The position numbers and the translations under genes are program-made. Of a DNA stretch of 56,763 nucleotides, positions 28,876-38,063 are shown piece after piece. The stretch is from Cytobacillus gottheilii (GTDB lineage Bacteria > Bacillota > Bacilli > Bacillales > Cytobacillaceae): assembly GCF_900166665.1 (NCBI RefSeq), contig NZ_LT800494.1, forward strand, positions 1,265,002 to 1,321,764, written 5' to 3'. Under the pieces are notes generated by a model. That model was given only the letters and a program-made list of their open reading frames with translations, did not search any database and was not told the DNA's origin. Position 1 is the stretch's first letter. Each line of letters opens with the position of its first letter.

Positions 28876-30258
28876 ATGAAGAAATCAGATAGTGCTAAAT
28901 TATATATTATCTTACTTGTTAGCACAGCGTTTATTTTTAGTTTTTCATACTTTGGCACTGCTGTTTATGGGAATGTTACGGGAAGTAAGGGTGTTTATAC
29001 AGAGAAGACAATGGTAGGATCCGTTGATATCACGGGTTTAACACGCCAAGAAGCATATGATCAAGTTCTGCAGAGCACCATACTTTGGCAGGAGCAAAGC
29101 ACTCTTACTTTTAACTATAAAGAAAAAGACGAACAAGTGGAATTATCTATTTTTTCTTTTGATGTAGAATCTTCAATGCAGGCCGTTAAGGAAGGCGGAA
29201 GCTATCCTTTGCTTGTAGAAGTAAATGAAGAAGACCTGGCACTTAAGCTTCTAGAAATGTCTCCAGAATTAACCTCTGAAGACTTTCAGGAAGAAAAACT
29301 AAAAACAGAACTGCTTAATGCGGCTTCAGTGCTGCATACTGGCAGCCAGACGATGAAGCTGCAGACATTCTTTGCTCAAACAGAAGAGAATCAAGTCGTA
29401 GCTGAAGCGACTGTATCAGCTGATGGAGTATATGAAAGTTTGGAAAAATGGACACAAGCTGCGAGTCAAATAGAAATTGAGCCCCAATCACAGCTTTCTC
29501 TACTAAAATATGTAGATGAAAACGGGTTAACGTCTTCTTTTAGCAGTGATACATTGAGCTATATTGCGTCTGCCATGTATAAGACGGTGCTGTCAACCAA
29601 TTTCCTTATTTCAGAGCGCCATATTAGCAGACTGCTGCCAGCATATGCAGAAGCAGGCTATGAAGCAAAAGTAGATCCTGCTAAGAATATGGATTTTATT
29701 ATTTCAAATACAAACGATAGCTCTTTTACCCTTGAATTTAAGCTTATAGATAATCATTTTCACGTATCATTGAAAGGCTCGCCATTTTTATATGAATATA
29801 GTCTTTCTCTAGAAGATAAAGAAGTATTTAAGCCAAAAACGATTGTGCAATATGATGCCAAGCTGAGGTTCGGTGAGGAAAAAACGGTTTCCGAAGGCAC
29901 GGATGGTGTCATCATTAAATTGTACCGTGAAGTAAAGGAACCATCGGGCAGCATCCTTCGAAAAGAGTTTATTTCGGATGACTTTTACCCGCCTGTTCAT
30001 AAAGTTATCGTCAAGAGTTTAATAGCGAACACCCAGCCTAATGGTTCGGACAACAATGGTACGGACATCAATTCAGCAGATACATCGATTGAAGACGAAA
30101 CGGGTTCGGAAGAAGATGTAAATGCAGATCCTGCAGATGATCTGAGGGACGAAGAAGAAACAGCAGATTCTGAAACTGGCTCGGATGAAGAAGCTCAGAA
30201 CGCTGGCAAAAAGAATGAAAATGATTTATGGGGTCACGAGAAAGAAGCAGTAAAATAA
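28876..30258 (+). CDS. Membrane-anchored YoaR/PG_binding_4-like protein
   Basis: A 460-residue protein with one N-terminal membrane helix (about residues 8-30) and an extracellular part. 'VGSVDITGLTRQEAYDQVLQ' (about 47-66) resembles the start of PG_binding_4 domains found in YoaR/VanW-type proteins, but no VanW domain follows. The last 70 residues are acidic and low-complexity. It is placed directly before pilB with a 22-base gap, suggesting a role in passing the pilus through the cell wall. That role is inference from position and the weak domain match. Confidence 0.6.
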   Translation: MKKSDSAKLYIILLVSTAFIFSFSYFGTAVYGNVTGSKGVYTEKTMVGSVDITGLTRQEAYDQVLQSTILWQEQSTLTFNYKEKDEQVELSIFSFDVESSMQAVKEGGSYPLLVEVNEEDLALKLLEMSPELTSEDFQEEKLKTELLNAASVLHTGSQTMKLQTFFAQTEENQVVAEATVSADGVYESLEKWTQAASQIEIEPQSQLSLLKYVDENGLTSSFSSDTLSYIASAMYKTVLSTNFLISERHISRLLPAYAEAGYEAKVDPAKNMDFIISNTNDSSFTLEFKLIDNHFHVSLKGSPFLYEYSLSLEDKEVFKPKTIVQYDAKLRFGEEKTVSEGTDGVIIKLYREVKEPSGSILRKEFISDDFYPPVHKVIVKSLIANTQPNGSDNNGTDINSADTSIEDETGSEEDVNADPADDLRDEEETADSETGSDEEAQNAGKKNENDLWGHEKEAVK

Positions 30259-30280
30259 TGAGGTTAAAGCAGGGATATAG

Positions 30281-31945
30281 ATGACTCAAGTGCGTAAAAG
30301 ATTAGGAGACTTGCTCGTCGATGCAGGATTAATAACGGAAGAACAGCTGCAGCTGACGCTAAAGGAAAAGAGCAGCGGTCAAAAGCTTGGAGATGCTCTC
30401 CTGCAGCGCGGTTATGTGACAGAGCAGCAGCTGATCGAAGTCTTGGAGTTTCAGCTTGGCATTCCGCATGTAAGCTTGTACCGCTATCCATTTGATACGA
30501 ATCTATTTAGCATTGTTCCCAAGGATATGGCGAAAAGAAACTTAATTATTCCAATGAAAAAAGATGGAGATAAGTTATATGTAGCAATGGCTGATCCGAT
30601 GGACTTTTATACGATTGATGATCTTCGGCTATCAACAGGCTTTCAAATTGAAACAGCTATTGCGACAAAAGACGATATCCTGCGCGCTGTTAATAAGTAT
30701 TACGATATGGATGAAGGCCTGGAGGAATTATTCGGAACTTCACCTGCACATACAGAAGAAGTAGAACAGGAAAAAATCGTTGACCAGGATTCTCCGATTG
30801 TCCGTCTTGTAAATCAAGTATTAACGAATGCTGCCGTCGTAAAGGCAAGTGACGTGCATATTGATCCGCAGGAGACAAAGGTGGTCATCCGCTATCGTGT
30901 GGATGGCATACTCAGAACGGAACGGGTTCTGCCTAAGCATATGCAAAGTGTCCTTACAGCAAGAATTAAAATTATGGCCAATCTTGATATTACAGAGCAT
31001 CGCATTCCTCAGGACGGCCGTATTAAGATGAACTTGGATTTTCATCCGGTTGACTTGCGTGTATCCACATTGCCCACTGTATATGGTGAAAAAATTGTTA
31101 TGCGTCTTCTTGATCTCGGAAGTACGCTGAATGATATTAATAAACTGGGCTTTAACAAGGTAAACCTGCAGCGCTTTACTGATATGATCGAAAAACCAAC
31201 GGGCATTGTTCTTATTACAGGCCCAACCGGTTCTGGTAAATCGTCTACTTTATATGCTGCTTTAAACAAGCTGAATAGCGAAGAAGTGAACATTATTACA
31301 GTAGAAGATCCTGTTGAGTACCAGCTTGAAGGCATCAATCAAATTCATGTGAATTCAAACGTCGGCATGACCTTTGCAGCTGGACTGCGCGCCATACTCC
31401 GTCAAGATCCGAATATTATCATGGTCGGGGAGATTCGTGATAAGGAAACAGCTGAAGTTGCCATCCGTGCTTCCTTAACAGGACATCTTGTGTTAAGCAC
31501 GCTGCATACAAATGATTCGATAGGCACCATTACGAGATTAGTAGACATGGGTGTCGAGCCTTTCCTTGTAGCATCTTCATTAAGTGGTGTAGTGGCACAG
31601 CGTCTTGTCAGAAGAGTGTGCCGTGACTGTGCGAAAACAATGGAGCCATCGAAACGGGAGATTGAGATTTTTGCCAAAAGAGGCATGAAAATCGAACAGG
31701 TTGTAAAAGGGGCCGGCTGCTCCTCCTGTAATATGACAGGTTATAAAGGCCGTGTCGCTATTCATGAAGTTTTAGTTGTAGATGATGTAATGCGCCGTGT
31801 GATTATGAATGGAGAGTCTCTCTCGAAATTACGAGAAATTGCGATTCGAAATAAAACAATTTTCCTTGTAGATGATGGCTTAATCAAAATCAAACAAGGG
31901 ATCACAACAACAGAAGAGGTGCTAAGAGTAGCACTACCTGATTAG
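30281..31945 (+). CDS. pilB: Type IV pilus assembly ATPase PilB with MshEN N-terminus
   Basis: Hexameric ATPase that powers pilus extension at the inner face of the membrane. The C-terminal half has Walker A 'GPTGSGKSS' (about 313-321), Asp box 'VEDPVEYQ', Walker B 'IIMVGEIRD' and His box 'TLHTND'. A zinc site follows, with two CxxC pairs at about 447/450 and 479/482. The N-terminus has two tandem 24-residue motifs beginning RLGDLL (residue 7) and KLGDAL (residue 35), the MshEN pattern known to bind c-di-GMP in other bacteria. The spacer here is four residues and the first motif ends in Lys rather than Gln, so binding needs testing. It has 554 residues. It is followed by pilT. Confidence 0.94.
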   Translation: MTQVRKRLGDLLVDAGLITEEQLQLTLKEKSSGQKLGDALLQRGYVTEQQLIEVLEFQLGIPHVSLYRYPFDTNLFSIVPKDMAKRNLIIPMKKDGDKLYVAMADPMDFYTIDDLRLSTGFQIETAIATKDDILRAVNKYYDMDEGLEELFGTSPAHTEEVEQEKIVDQDSPIVRLVNQVLTNAAVVKASDVHIDPQETKVVIRYRVDGILRTERVLPKHMQSVLTARIKIMANLDITEHRIPQDGRIKMNLDFHPVDLRVSTLPTVYGEKIVMRLLDLGSTLNDINKLGFNKVNLQRFTDMIEKPTGIVLITGPTGSGKSSTLYAALNKLNSEEVNIITVEDPVEYQLEGINQIHVNSNVGMTFAAGLRAILRQDPNIIMVGEIRDKETAEVAIRASLTGHLVLSTLHTNDSIGTITRLVDMGVEPFLVASSLSGVVAQRLVRRVCRDCAKTMEPSKREIEIFAKRGMKIEQVVKGAGCSSCNMTGYKGRVAIHEVLVVDDVMRRVIMNGESLSKLREIAIRNKTIFLVDDGLIKIKQGITTTEEVLRVALPD

Positions 31946-31957
31946 GAGTAAAACGGT

Positions 31958-32998
31958 ATGGTGAATAAAATTGATTTGCTTCTGAAGGCAGGCTTTGAGC
32001 TAAAGGCATCAGATATTCATCTCACGGTTGGAGTTCCGCCGATCATGAGAATCAATGGAGATTTAAAACGCTACGGACAAGATGCTCTTTTACCGGCAGA
32101 TACGGAAAGCATGGCCCGGACCGTCATTCCGGAACATTTATGGAACACATTTAAACAAAATGGCGAGCTGGATTTCTCGTATGGACTTCATGGCGTTTCG
32201 CGTTTTAGGGTGAACGCATATCATCAGCGATCCTGCGTGGCGCTGGCTGTCCGTGTGGTCCCGACGAAAATTCCTTCAATGGATGATCTTGATTTGCCGT
32301 TAATCCTGAAAGAAATCGCAGCTAAGCCGCAGGGTCTTGTGCTGGTAACAGGACCTACGGGGAGCGGTAAATCAACTACACTTGCTTCCATGATCGATTA
32401 TATGAATCAGACGATGCGCAAGCATGTGATCACATTGGAAGATCCGATTGAATACTTGCATAAGCATGGAAAATGCATCATTGATCAGCGCGAGGTTGGC
32501 TTTGATACGAATAACTTTGCGAATGGGTTAAGAGCCTCTCTTAGACAGGATCCAGATGTCATCCTAGTTGGGGAGATGAGAGATCTTGAAACCATTCAAA
32601 CCGCTATTACTGCAGCTGAGACAGGACATTTAGTGTTTGCAACCTTGCATACATCAAGTGCACCGGCAACCATCAACCGGATTATTGATGTTTTTCCGCC
32701 GGCACAGCAGGACCAGATTCGCATTCAACTTGCATCCGTACTTGTCTCGATTGTGTCGCAGCGTCTATTTCCGCTTGTGAATGGAAATGGAAGAAAGGCG
32801 GCTACTGAAATATTGCTTAATAATGCGGCTGTCGCTAACCTCATTCGCAATGAAAAAATTCATCAGATTGTGAATGTGATGCAAACATCACGGAGTCAGG
32901 GCATGCACACATTGGAGACAAATGTGAAGGAACTCTATCAGGCTGGCCTCATTTCAAAGGAACTCGCCAACCCTTATTTAGTTGAGAAGGTGGAATAG
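31958..32998 (+). CDS. pilT: Type IV pilus retraction ATPase PilT
   Basis: ATPase that depolymerises the pilus for twitching and DNA uptake. Walker A 'GPTGSGKST' (about residue 131), Asp box 'LEDPIEYLH', Walker B 'VILVGEMRD' and His box 'ATLHTSS' are present. A C-terminal segment 'NAAVANLIRNEK' corresponds to the AIRNLIRE retraction motif. With 346 residues it has the usual PilT length and lacks the MshEN and zinc parts of PilB. Its presence argues for a retractile type IVa pilus rather than a com pseudopilus. Confidence 0.95.
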   Translation: MVNKIDLLLKAGFELKASDIHLTVGVPPIMRINGDLKRYGQDALLPADTESMARTVIPEHLWNTFKQNGELDFSYGLHGVSRFRVNAYHQRSCVALAVRVVPTKIPSMDDLDLPLILKEIAAKPQGLVLVTGPTGSGKSTTLASMIDYMNQTMRKHVITLEDPIEYLHKHGKCIIDQREVGFDTNNFANGLRASLRQDPDVILVGEMRDLETIQTAITAAETGHLVFATLHTSSAPATINRIIDVFPPAQQDQIRIQLASVLVSIVSQRLFPLVNGNGRKAATEILLNNAAVANLIRNEKIHQIVNVMQTSRSQGMHTLETNVKELYQAGLISKELANPYLVEKVE

Positions 32999-32999
32999 T

Positions 33000-34205
33000 A
33001 TGCCTCGATTTAAATATAGCGGAAGAGACCGTAAAGGAAATAAGTCAGGTGTTATAACAGCTTCTTCAAAACGTGAGGCAGTGATGCAGCTGAGGGAAAA
33101 TGGCATTCGTGTCATGGACTTTCAGGAATTGCCTGAAACAGTTCTAACGAAGGATATCTCGATAGGCAACCCAGTGAAGCTTGAGGATTTTGTCATCTAT
33201 CTGCGGCAATTTTCGACGTTGCTGAAGGCTGGCGTTTCAGTTGTCGAATCGACCGCCATTCTTGCCGAGCAAACGGAAAGCAAAGCATTAAGGAAGGCTT
33301 TAAAGGTAGTCGAACAGGACCTTCGGGAAGGAAATCCGCTTTCTGATGCAGCGGCTAAGCATAAGAAGATCTTTACAAGTATGTTTATTAATATGATCCG
33401 TGCCGGAGAAGTGGGCGGTAATATGGATGATACACTCGAGCGGCTTGCAGTTCATTATGAAAAGCAGCATTTTACGAAGCAGAAAATTGTCTCAGCGCTC
33501 GCTTACCCAATTGTGGTCGGCATCATTGCTGTTGCGGTTGTCATCTTTTTGCTTGTATCGGTTGTTCCGACCTTTGTCGAGATGTTTGAGGACTTTGGCG
33601 GGGAGCTGCCTGCAATTACTCAGTTTGTCTTGAAATCAAGTGAGCTGATGCAGGTGTATTGGTGGCTTGTTATTCTTCTATTTATCGCATTTGCGGTAGC
33701 AATCGTTTTGATTCGAAATAATAAACAATCAAAATATTATTTAGATTACTTTCTGTTAAGAATGCCAGTGTTCGGTAAGATTTTTCAAAAAGCAGCTTTA
33801 GCACGTATGACGAGAACACTTAGTTCGCTCTTTACATCATCCGTTCCGATTCTGCAGGCAATGACCATTGTCGAAAATATTGTTGAAAATGAAGTCATTG
33901 CAAAAGTCATCCGCCAATCAAGAGATTCATTAGAACAGGGGCGATCATTAACCGAACCAATGCGCAGGCACTGGGTCTTTCCACCTCTTGTCTCGCAAAT
34001 GATTGCAATCGGTGAGGAAACGGGATCCCTTGACGCCATGCTCACGAAAGTAGCCGATTTCTATGAAAAAGAAGTTGAAAGCGCAACAGACCGATTGAAA
34101 TCCCTGATTGAACCAATCATGATTGTCTTCCTTGCAGGAATTGTCGGAACCATCGTTACCTCTATTATGGTGCCAATGTTCGAGATCTTTAACCATGTCG
34201 GATAA
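33000..34205 (+). CDS. pilC: Type IV pilus inner-membrane platform protein PilC
   Basis: Polytopic platform that links the ATPases to the pilins (T2SSF/GspF family). Two homologous T2SSF domains cover about residues 63-190 and 265-390, with membrane helices at about 168-190, 215-237 and 370-392. The conserved 'RQFSTLLKAGVSVVES' and 'MIAIGEETGSLDAML' are visible. The ATG at 33000 is chosen over 32982 because GAGAAGGTGG lies about 8 bases before it and MPRFKYSGRDRKG is the normal PilC start. It has 401 residues. It starts one base after pilT. Confidence 0.94.
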   Translation: MPRFKYSGRDRKGNKSGVITASSKREAVMQLRENGIRVMDFQELPETVLTKDISIGNPVKLEDFVIYLRQFSTLLKAGVSVVESTAILAEQTESKALRKALKVVEQDLREGNPLSDAAAKHKKIFTSMFINMIRAGEVGGNMDDTLERLAVHYEKQHFTKQKIVSALAYPIVVGIIAVAVVIFLLVSVVPTFVEMFEDFGGELPAITQFVLKSSELMQVYWWLVILLFIAFAVAIVLIRNNKQSKYYLDYFLLRMPVFGKIFQKAALARMTRTLSSLFTSSVPILQAMTIVENIVENEVIAKVIRQSRDSLEQGRSLTEPMRRHWVFPPLVSQMIAIGEETGSLDAMLTKVADFYEKEVESATDRLKSLIEPIMIVFLAGIVGTIVTSIMVPMFEIFNHVG

Positions 34206-34261
34206 CTATACAATATTTTTACAATTTCAAACAATTTCCTACTAGCGCAAATCTATGATTC

Positions 34262-34270
34262 TGTTATAAT
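34262..34270 (+). promoter_or_regulatory. Extended -10 promoter of pilA
   Basis: TG-T-TATAAT at 34262-34270, 50 bases before the pilA start, in the 114-base gap after pilC. It would let the major pilin be expressed above the assembly genes. No convincing -35 is seen. Confidence 0.55.
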
Positions 34271-34319
34271 AAGACTAGTAAAAAAGTAACATAAAAATCA
34301 CATTTTAAGGAGAATGAAC

Positions 34320-34775
34320 ATGTTTCAAAAACTAAGAAACACATTAAAAAATCAAAAAGGTCTAACACTTATCGAGCTTCTTGCTGTTATTGTTATTTTA
34401 GGGATTATTGCTGCGATTGCTATACCTAGTATTGGTGGGATTATTCAGGGATCTAAAGAAGATGCTGTTAGAGCGGATGCTATTACAGTATTAAATGCTG
34501 CTAAAATGCATGTTTCTTCAAATGGTGTTAGTGATGGAGCGACTACAACAATTACTAAGGATAATATTCTTGAATTTATTGATAATCCAGGTTCATTTGG
34601 TCAAGATGGATTAGTCTTTTCAGTAGTATATGATGGTACTAACTATGAATTAACTACTACTGGAAACGTGACTGCGGGTAATAAATCAATTAAGTTTACT
34701 GATGCTACAGTAAGTGGAATTGACGATACAGGATCACATACAGAAACAGACGATTTAATTACCATTTCAAATTAA
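34320..34775 (+). CDS. pilA: Major type IV pilin (prepilin)
   Basis: A 151-residue prepilin. The leader of 14 residues ends in NQKG and is cut before LTLIE (Glu at +5), followed by the canonical helix 'LLAVIVILGIIAAIAIPSI'. ATG 34320 lies 7 bases after AAGGAG, while ATG 34314 is only one base after it. The body is rich in Thr, Asp and Gly, with no Cys pair, so no disulfide D-loop. The coding sequence beyond the helix is visibly more A+T-rich than the neighbours, as expected for a fast-changing surface antigen. It has its own promoter and lies between pilC and pilD, which suggests it is the main subunit. Confidence 0.88.
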   Translation: MFQKLRNTLKNQKGLTLIELLAVIVILGIIAAIAIPSIGGIIQGSKEDAVRADAITVLNAAKMHVSSNGVSDGATTTITKDNILEFIDNPGSFGQDGLVFSVVYDGTNYELTTTGNVTAGNKSIKFTDATVSGIDDTGSHTETDDLITISN

Positions 34776-34783
34776 GGCTTCCA

Positions 34784-35527
34784 ATGTTAATAGCTGTATT
34801 CATCTACGGCCTCCTCCTAGGCTCCTTCTACAACGTAGTTGGCCTGCGAGTCCCGAACGGAGAGTCTATTGTAAAGCCGCGGTCACATTGTCCAAAGTGT
34901 GAACATGTTCTGTCCCCGCTTGAGCTTATACCGGTTATATCTTATGTATGTTTACGAGGACGATGCAGGTGCTGTAAGGCACCTGTTTCGCTCGTTTATC
35001 CGCTAATTGAATTGATGACCGGTTTGCTGTTTGTTGCAGCCCCACTCCTTTTGGGATGGAGTGCTGAATTATTGATTGCCTGGACGCTTATCTCGCTTAT
35101 CGTCATCATCTGGATCACCGATATTAAATATATGCTGATTCCAGATAAGATCCTGCTTGTATTTGCAATTATTTTAGTAGTTGAACGTATTTTTATTCCG
35201 CTTACACCATGGTGGGATTCCATTGCAGGTGCTGCAGTTGGCTTTGGTCTGCTGCTTTTCATTGCCGTGATCAGCAAAGGCGGCATGGGAGGCGGAGATA
35301 TTAAGCTTTATGGAGTTCTCGGAATCGCACTTGGCGTTAAGTTTGTCTTATTATCGTTCTTTATCGCAACTTTAATTGGTGCTGTATATGGCGGTTTGGG
35401 TTTGCTTTCAGGCAAGCTGAAAAGAGGAAACCCTATTCCGTTTGGTCCTTTTATTGGGATCGGTGCTTTGACGGCTTATTTTTTTGGCAATGACATTATC
35501 ACCTGGTATTTGCATTCACTATTATAA
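34784..35527 (+). CDS. pilD: Prepilin peptidase / N-methyltransferase
   Basis: Membrane aspartic protease that cuts prepilin leaders and methylates the new N-terminus (A24 family). The N-terminal domain keeps the two zinc CxxC pairs Cys36/39 and Cys61/64. The catalytic aspartates are Asp113 ('WITDIKYMLIPD') and Asp172 ('GGMGGGDIK'). It has 247 residues and several membrane helices. It is the orthologue of B. subtilis comC, which holds the same folC-spoIIB slot, but here it is embedded in a pilus operon. It starts 8 bases after pilA. Confidence 0.93.
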   Translation: MLIAVFIYGLLLGSFYNVVGLRVPNGESIVKPRSHCPKCEHVLSPLELIPVISYVCLRGRCRCCKAPVSLVYPLIELMTGLLFVAAPLLLGWSAELLIAWTLISLIVIIWITDIKYMLIPDKILLVFAIILVVERIFIPLTPWWDSIAGAAVGFGLLLFIAVISKGGMGGGDIKLYGVLGIALGVKFVLLSFFIATLIGAVYGGLGLLSGKLKRGNPIPFGPFIGIGALTAYFFGNDIITWYLHSLL

Positions 35528-35539
35528 GGAGTTTTGAAA

Positions 35540-36532
35540 ATGGCCTTTCGTTTGAAGCTGGGAAAACAATCAAATATTAGCCTGATCATAAAGGATCATG
35601 TTATTCGTTTAGCTGAAGTAAAGTCACATGGAGATCTGCAGATCCAGCGTTTAGAAGAACGATTTATTCCTGGTGGATTGATTAAGGAAGGCAGAATTCA
35701 GGATAGTGAAACACTAATAGCCATCTTAGAAGAATGTGTGAATGAATGGAAGCTGAAAAATAAACAAGTCACATTTTTAGTGCCAGATCCTTTTATTGTC
35801 ATGAGAAAGATCGCTATCCCTGCAGACGTGCATGAAGATGAATTAAAAGGCTACTTATTTATGGAGGTTGGAGCAACCATTCACCTTCCGTTTGAGGACC
35901 CAATATTTGATTATTACTTATTGCCGCAGCAGAACAATGAGCGCAAGGAAGTATTGCTTTTTGCCGCACCAGAGAGTGTGGTTTCTGAGTATACAGACAT
36001 TCTTGAAGAAGTCAAATTGAAGCCGGCAGCTGCCGACTTATCAGCACTATCCATCTATAGGCTGTATCATAAGCTGGATATGGCAAGCTCGGATGAAAAC
36101 TTAATGCTTGTTCAATATGATCTTACAACCGTTAATGTCAGTATATTTGAAAATCATATTCCCATCATTATGCGTCATTTGAAATTAGATCTGGATGCAT
36201 CGCAATGGGATAACGTTAAAGCTGAAAATGGCGGCAGGAAGCTTCATTATTCTGGTTCTGCAAATGATGTCGGCAGTTCTTTAATGGACAGTTATAAAGA
36301 AATCGATCGTGTTCGGGATTATTATCAATTTTCACTAACCCAAGGTAAAAAGAAGATTACGAAGATGGTCGTTGATGGTGATCATCCATACCTTGAAGAT
36401 ATATTTAAAGAAATGAAGGATCGTTATTCTGTTCCTGTTTTTACATTGAAAAACGATGTGATTGATAAAGGACATGCTGCTGACCTCGCTTCGTTTTATT
36501 TGAATATCGGATTAGCTTTAAAAGAGGTGTAG
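35540..36532 (+). CDS. pilM: Type IV pilus actin-like protein PilM
   Basis: Cytosolic actin-fold ATPase that binds the N-terminus of PilN and connects the platform to the ATPases. 'ISLIIKDHVIRLAEVK' near the start and 'VTFLVPDPFIVMRKIAIP' match the SHS2/PilM pattern. The ATG at 35540 is 8 bases after AAGGAG; TTG at 35534 is too near. It has 330 residues. It is three bases from pilN, which has the matching PilM-binding motif. Confidence 0.85.
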   Translation: MAFRLKLGKQSNISLIIKDHVIRLAEVKSHGDLQIQRLEERFIPGGLIKEGRIQDSETLIAILEECVNEWKLKNKQVTFLVPDPFIVMRKIAIPADVHEDELKGYLFMEVGATIHLPFEDPIFDYYLLPQQNNERKEVLLFAAPESVVSEYTDILEEVKLKPAAADLSALSIYRLYHKLDMASSDENLMLVQYDLTTVNVSIFENHIPIIMRHLKLDLDASQWDNVKAENGGRKLHYSGSANDVGSSLMDSYKEIDRVRDYYQFSLTQGKKKITKMVVDGDHPYLEDIFKEMKDRYSVPVFTLKNDVIDKGHAADLASFYLNIGLALKEV

Positions 36533-36535
36533 AAG

Positions 36536-37177
36536 ATGTTAGTCGATATTAATCTGCTTCCGCAAAAAGAGAAAAAAACCAAAGCTTCTTATATCGTCCT
36601 TCTAGCTTCTTTGCTGATTGTACTGCTTATAGCTGCTGTATTCTTTTTCATTATCCAGGATCGTAAGCAGACCATAGCTAATACAGAGCAGCAGCTGGAG
36701 CAAACGACTGAACTGCTTGAGGCAAAACGGGCAAAGCTGGAAAACTATCAGTCTTCCAATTCTGTGACCGACTTGCAGAATGCTATTACCTGGGCAGATC
36801 ACCAGCCTTATGATGTCGTCTATATGCTGCAGGAGCTGACGAAGCTTTTGCCTGAACGCGGATTTATCAGTGACTTCGAAATGGATGGAGACAATGGGGT
36901 CAACCAGCAGGTTCAATTCGATACGAAATCAGAAGCAGCATATTATTTGAACTTGCTGACCTCTGTCGAATGGATTGAGGAAGCAGTGCTTACAGAAGCA
37001 CAAACAGCTGACTTAACTGATGAAGAGAATGAAGCTGCAGCAAGTGATGACATTGTACCAAGGTATATAGCGAATTTCGAGATGAGAATCAATGTGCCCG
37101 CATTGAAGGAGGCCAATCCGTCAGAGAAAGAAGAAGAACTAGAAAGCAGCGAGGATGAAGGAGGCACTTCACCATGA
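36536..37177 (+). CDS. pilN: Type IV pilus assembly protein PilN
   Basis: Bitopic membrane protein of the alignment complex. It begins MLVDINLLPQKEKK, containing the INLLP motif that docks into PilM. One membrane helix follows (about 18-40), then a coiled-coil stretch (about 45-75) and a ferredoxin-like extracellular domain. The C-terminus is acidic. It has 213 residues. The stop overlaps the pilO start (ATGA at 37174-37177). Confidence 0.88.
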   Translation: MLVDINLLPQKEKKTKASYIVLLASLLIVLLIAAVFFFIIQDRKQTIANTEQQLEQTTELLEAKRAKLENYQSSNSVTDLQNAITWADHQPYDVVYMLQELTKLLPERGFISDFEMDGDNGVNQQVQFDTKSEAAYYLNLLTSVEWIEEAVLTEAQTADLTDEENEAAASDDIVPRYIANFEMRINVPALKEANPSEKEEELESSEDEGGTSP

Positions 37178-37968
37178 ATGTACAACTTTCAAAAAAACAG
37201 CTAGGATTTGGTTTTCTGGGAATCGTTGTCATTGGCCTTCTCGTTTTTGCAAGCTACTATTTGTTTATTCTGCCGCTGAATGATCAAATTGACCGAAAAA
37301 CCACTGAATTGGACATGGCGAGACAGGAGCTCGACATCATTGACAATACACTGAGCCAAAGCAGTGAGCAGACCGTTCTGAATACGATGGAGCTGCAAAA
37401 GCAAGTACCTGTTAAGCGTTTGCTCGACCAGCTGCTTCTGAATGTAGAGAAAGCAGAAATCGTGTCGGATGCAACGATTAATGAAATCCAGCTGAATGGC
37501 ACACAGGAAGATGAAAATGTGGATTTAATCAGTGAGGATGGAACGGTACAATATGATCCTGAATCCGAAGATGAGGAAGCTGATCCCGAGGAAATCACTG
37601 AAGAAGATGCTGAATCAGGTGAAACATCTGAAACAGTCACTCCATTGCCAAACGGCATTAAAAGAACATCTCTGACGTTGTTCGGAGAGTCAGATTCTTA
37701 TTTTGAATTAGAAAAGCTGCTGGAGAATCTTTTATCCATGGAGCGCATCATCAAGATTGAGGAGCTGAACTTTACCGGACTTCAAGAAGTCTATTCTGTC
37801 GAACAGGATACAAGCAATGTCGAATTTGAAATTACATTAGCTGCTTATTATTATCCAGCACTTGAAGATTTACAGGCGGAGCTTCCTCCACTGGATGCGC
37901 CAGCTGGGTCGAATAAAAACGATCCGCTCAATCGTTTTTCCAGTGAAGAAGAGGATGGAACACCTTAA
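37174..37968 (+). CDS. pilO: Type IV pilus assembly protein PilO
   Basis: Bitopic partner of PilN. Membrane helix at about residues 10-33, then a coiled coil (about 38-65) and an extracellular domain. The middle (about 110-150) carries an acidic insertion rich in Glu and Asp not seen in standard PilO. It has 264 residues. The assignment rests on position after pilN, topology and the 4-base overlap; the sequence itself is weakly conserved in this family. No PilP or PilQ follows, as expected without an outer membrane. Confidence 0.8.
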   Translation: MNVQLSKKQLGFGFLGIVVIGLLVFASYYLFILPLNDQIDRKTTELDMARQELDIIDNTLSQSSEQTVLNTMELQKQVPVKRLLDQLLLNVEKAEIVSDATINEIQLNGTQEDENVDLISEDGTVQYDPESEDEEADPEEITEEDAESGETSETVTPLPNGIKRTSLTLFGESDSYFELEKLLENLLSMERIIKIEELNFTGLQEVYSVEQDTSNVEFEITLAAYYYPALEDLQAELPPLDAPAGSNKNDPLNRFSSEEEDGTP

Positions 37969-37981
37969 AGATATTTTCTGA

Positions 37982-38016
37982 GAGAGGGGATGTGAAGATC
38001 ATTCATCATCCTCTCC
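37982..38016 (+). other. Hairpin between pilO and second pilin gene
   Basis: An imperfect stem, GAGAGG-GGATG with CATCCTCTC, without a T run. It may be a processing or partial termination site between the pilMNO genes and the last pilin. Confidence 0.3.
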
Positions 38017-38063
38017 ATCGCTATTAGTTAAAAATACTGCTGCTAAAAAAGAGGGGTCTAGTC

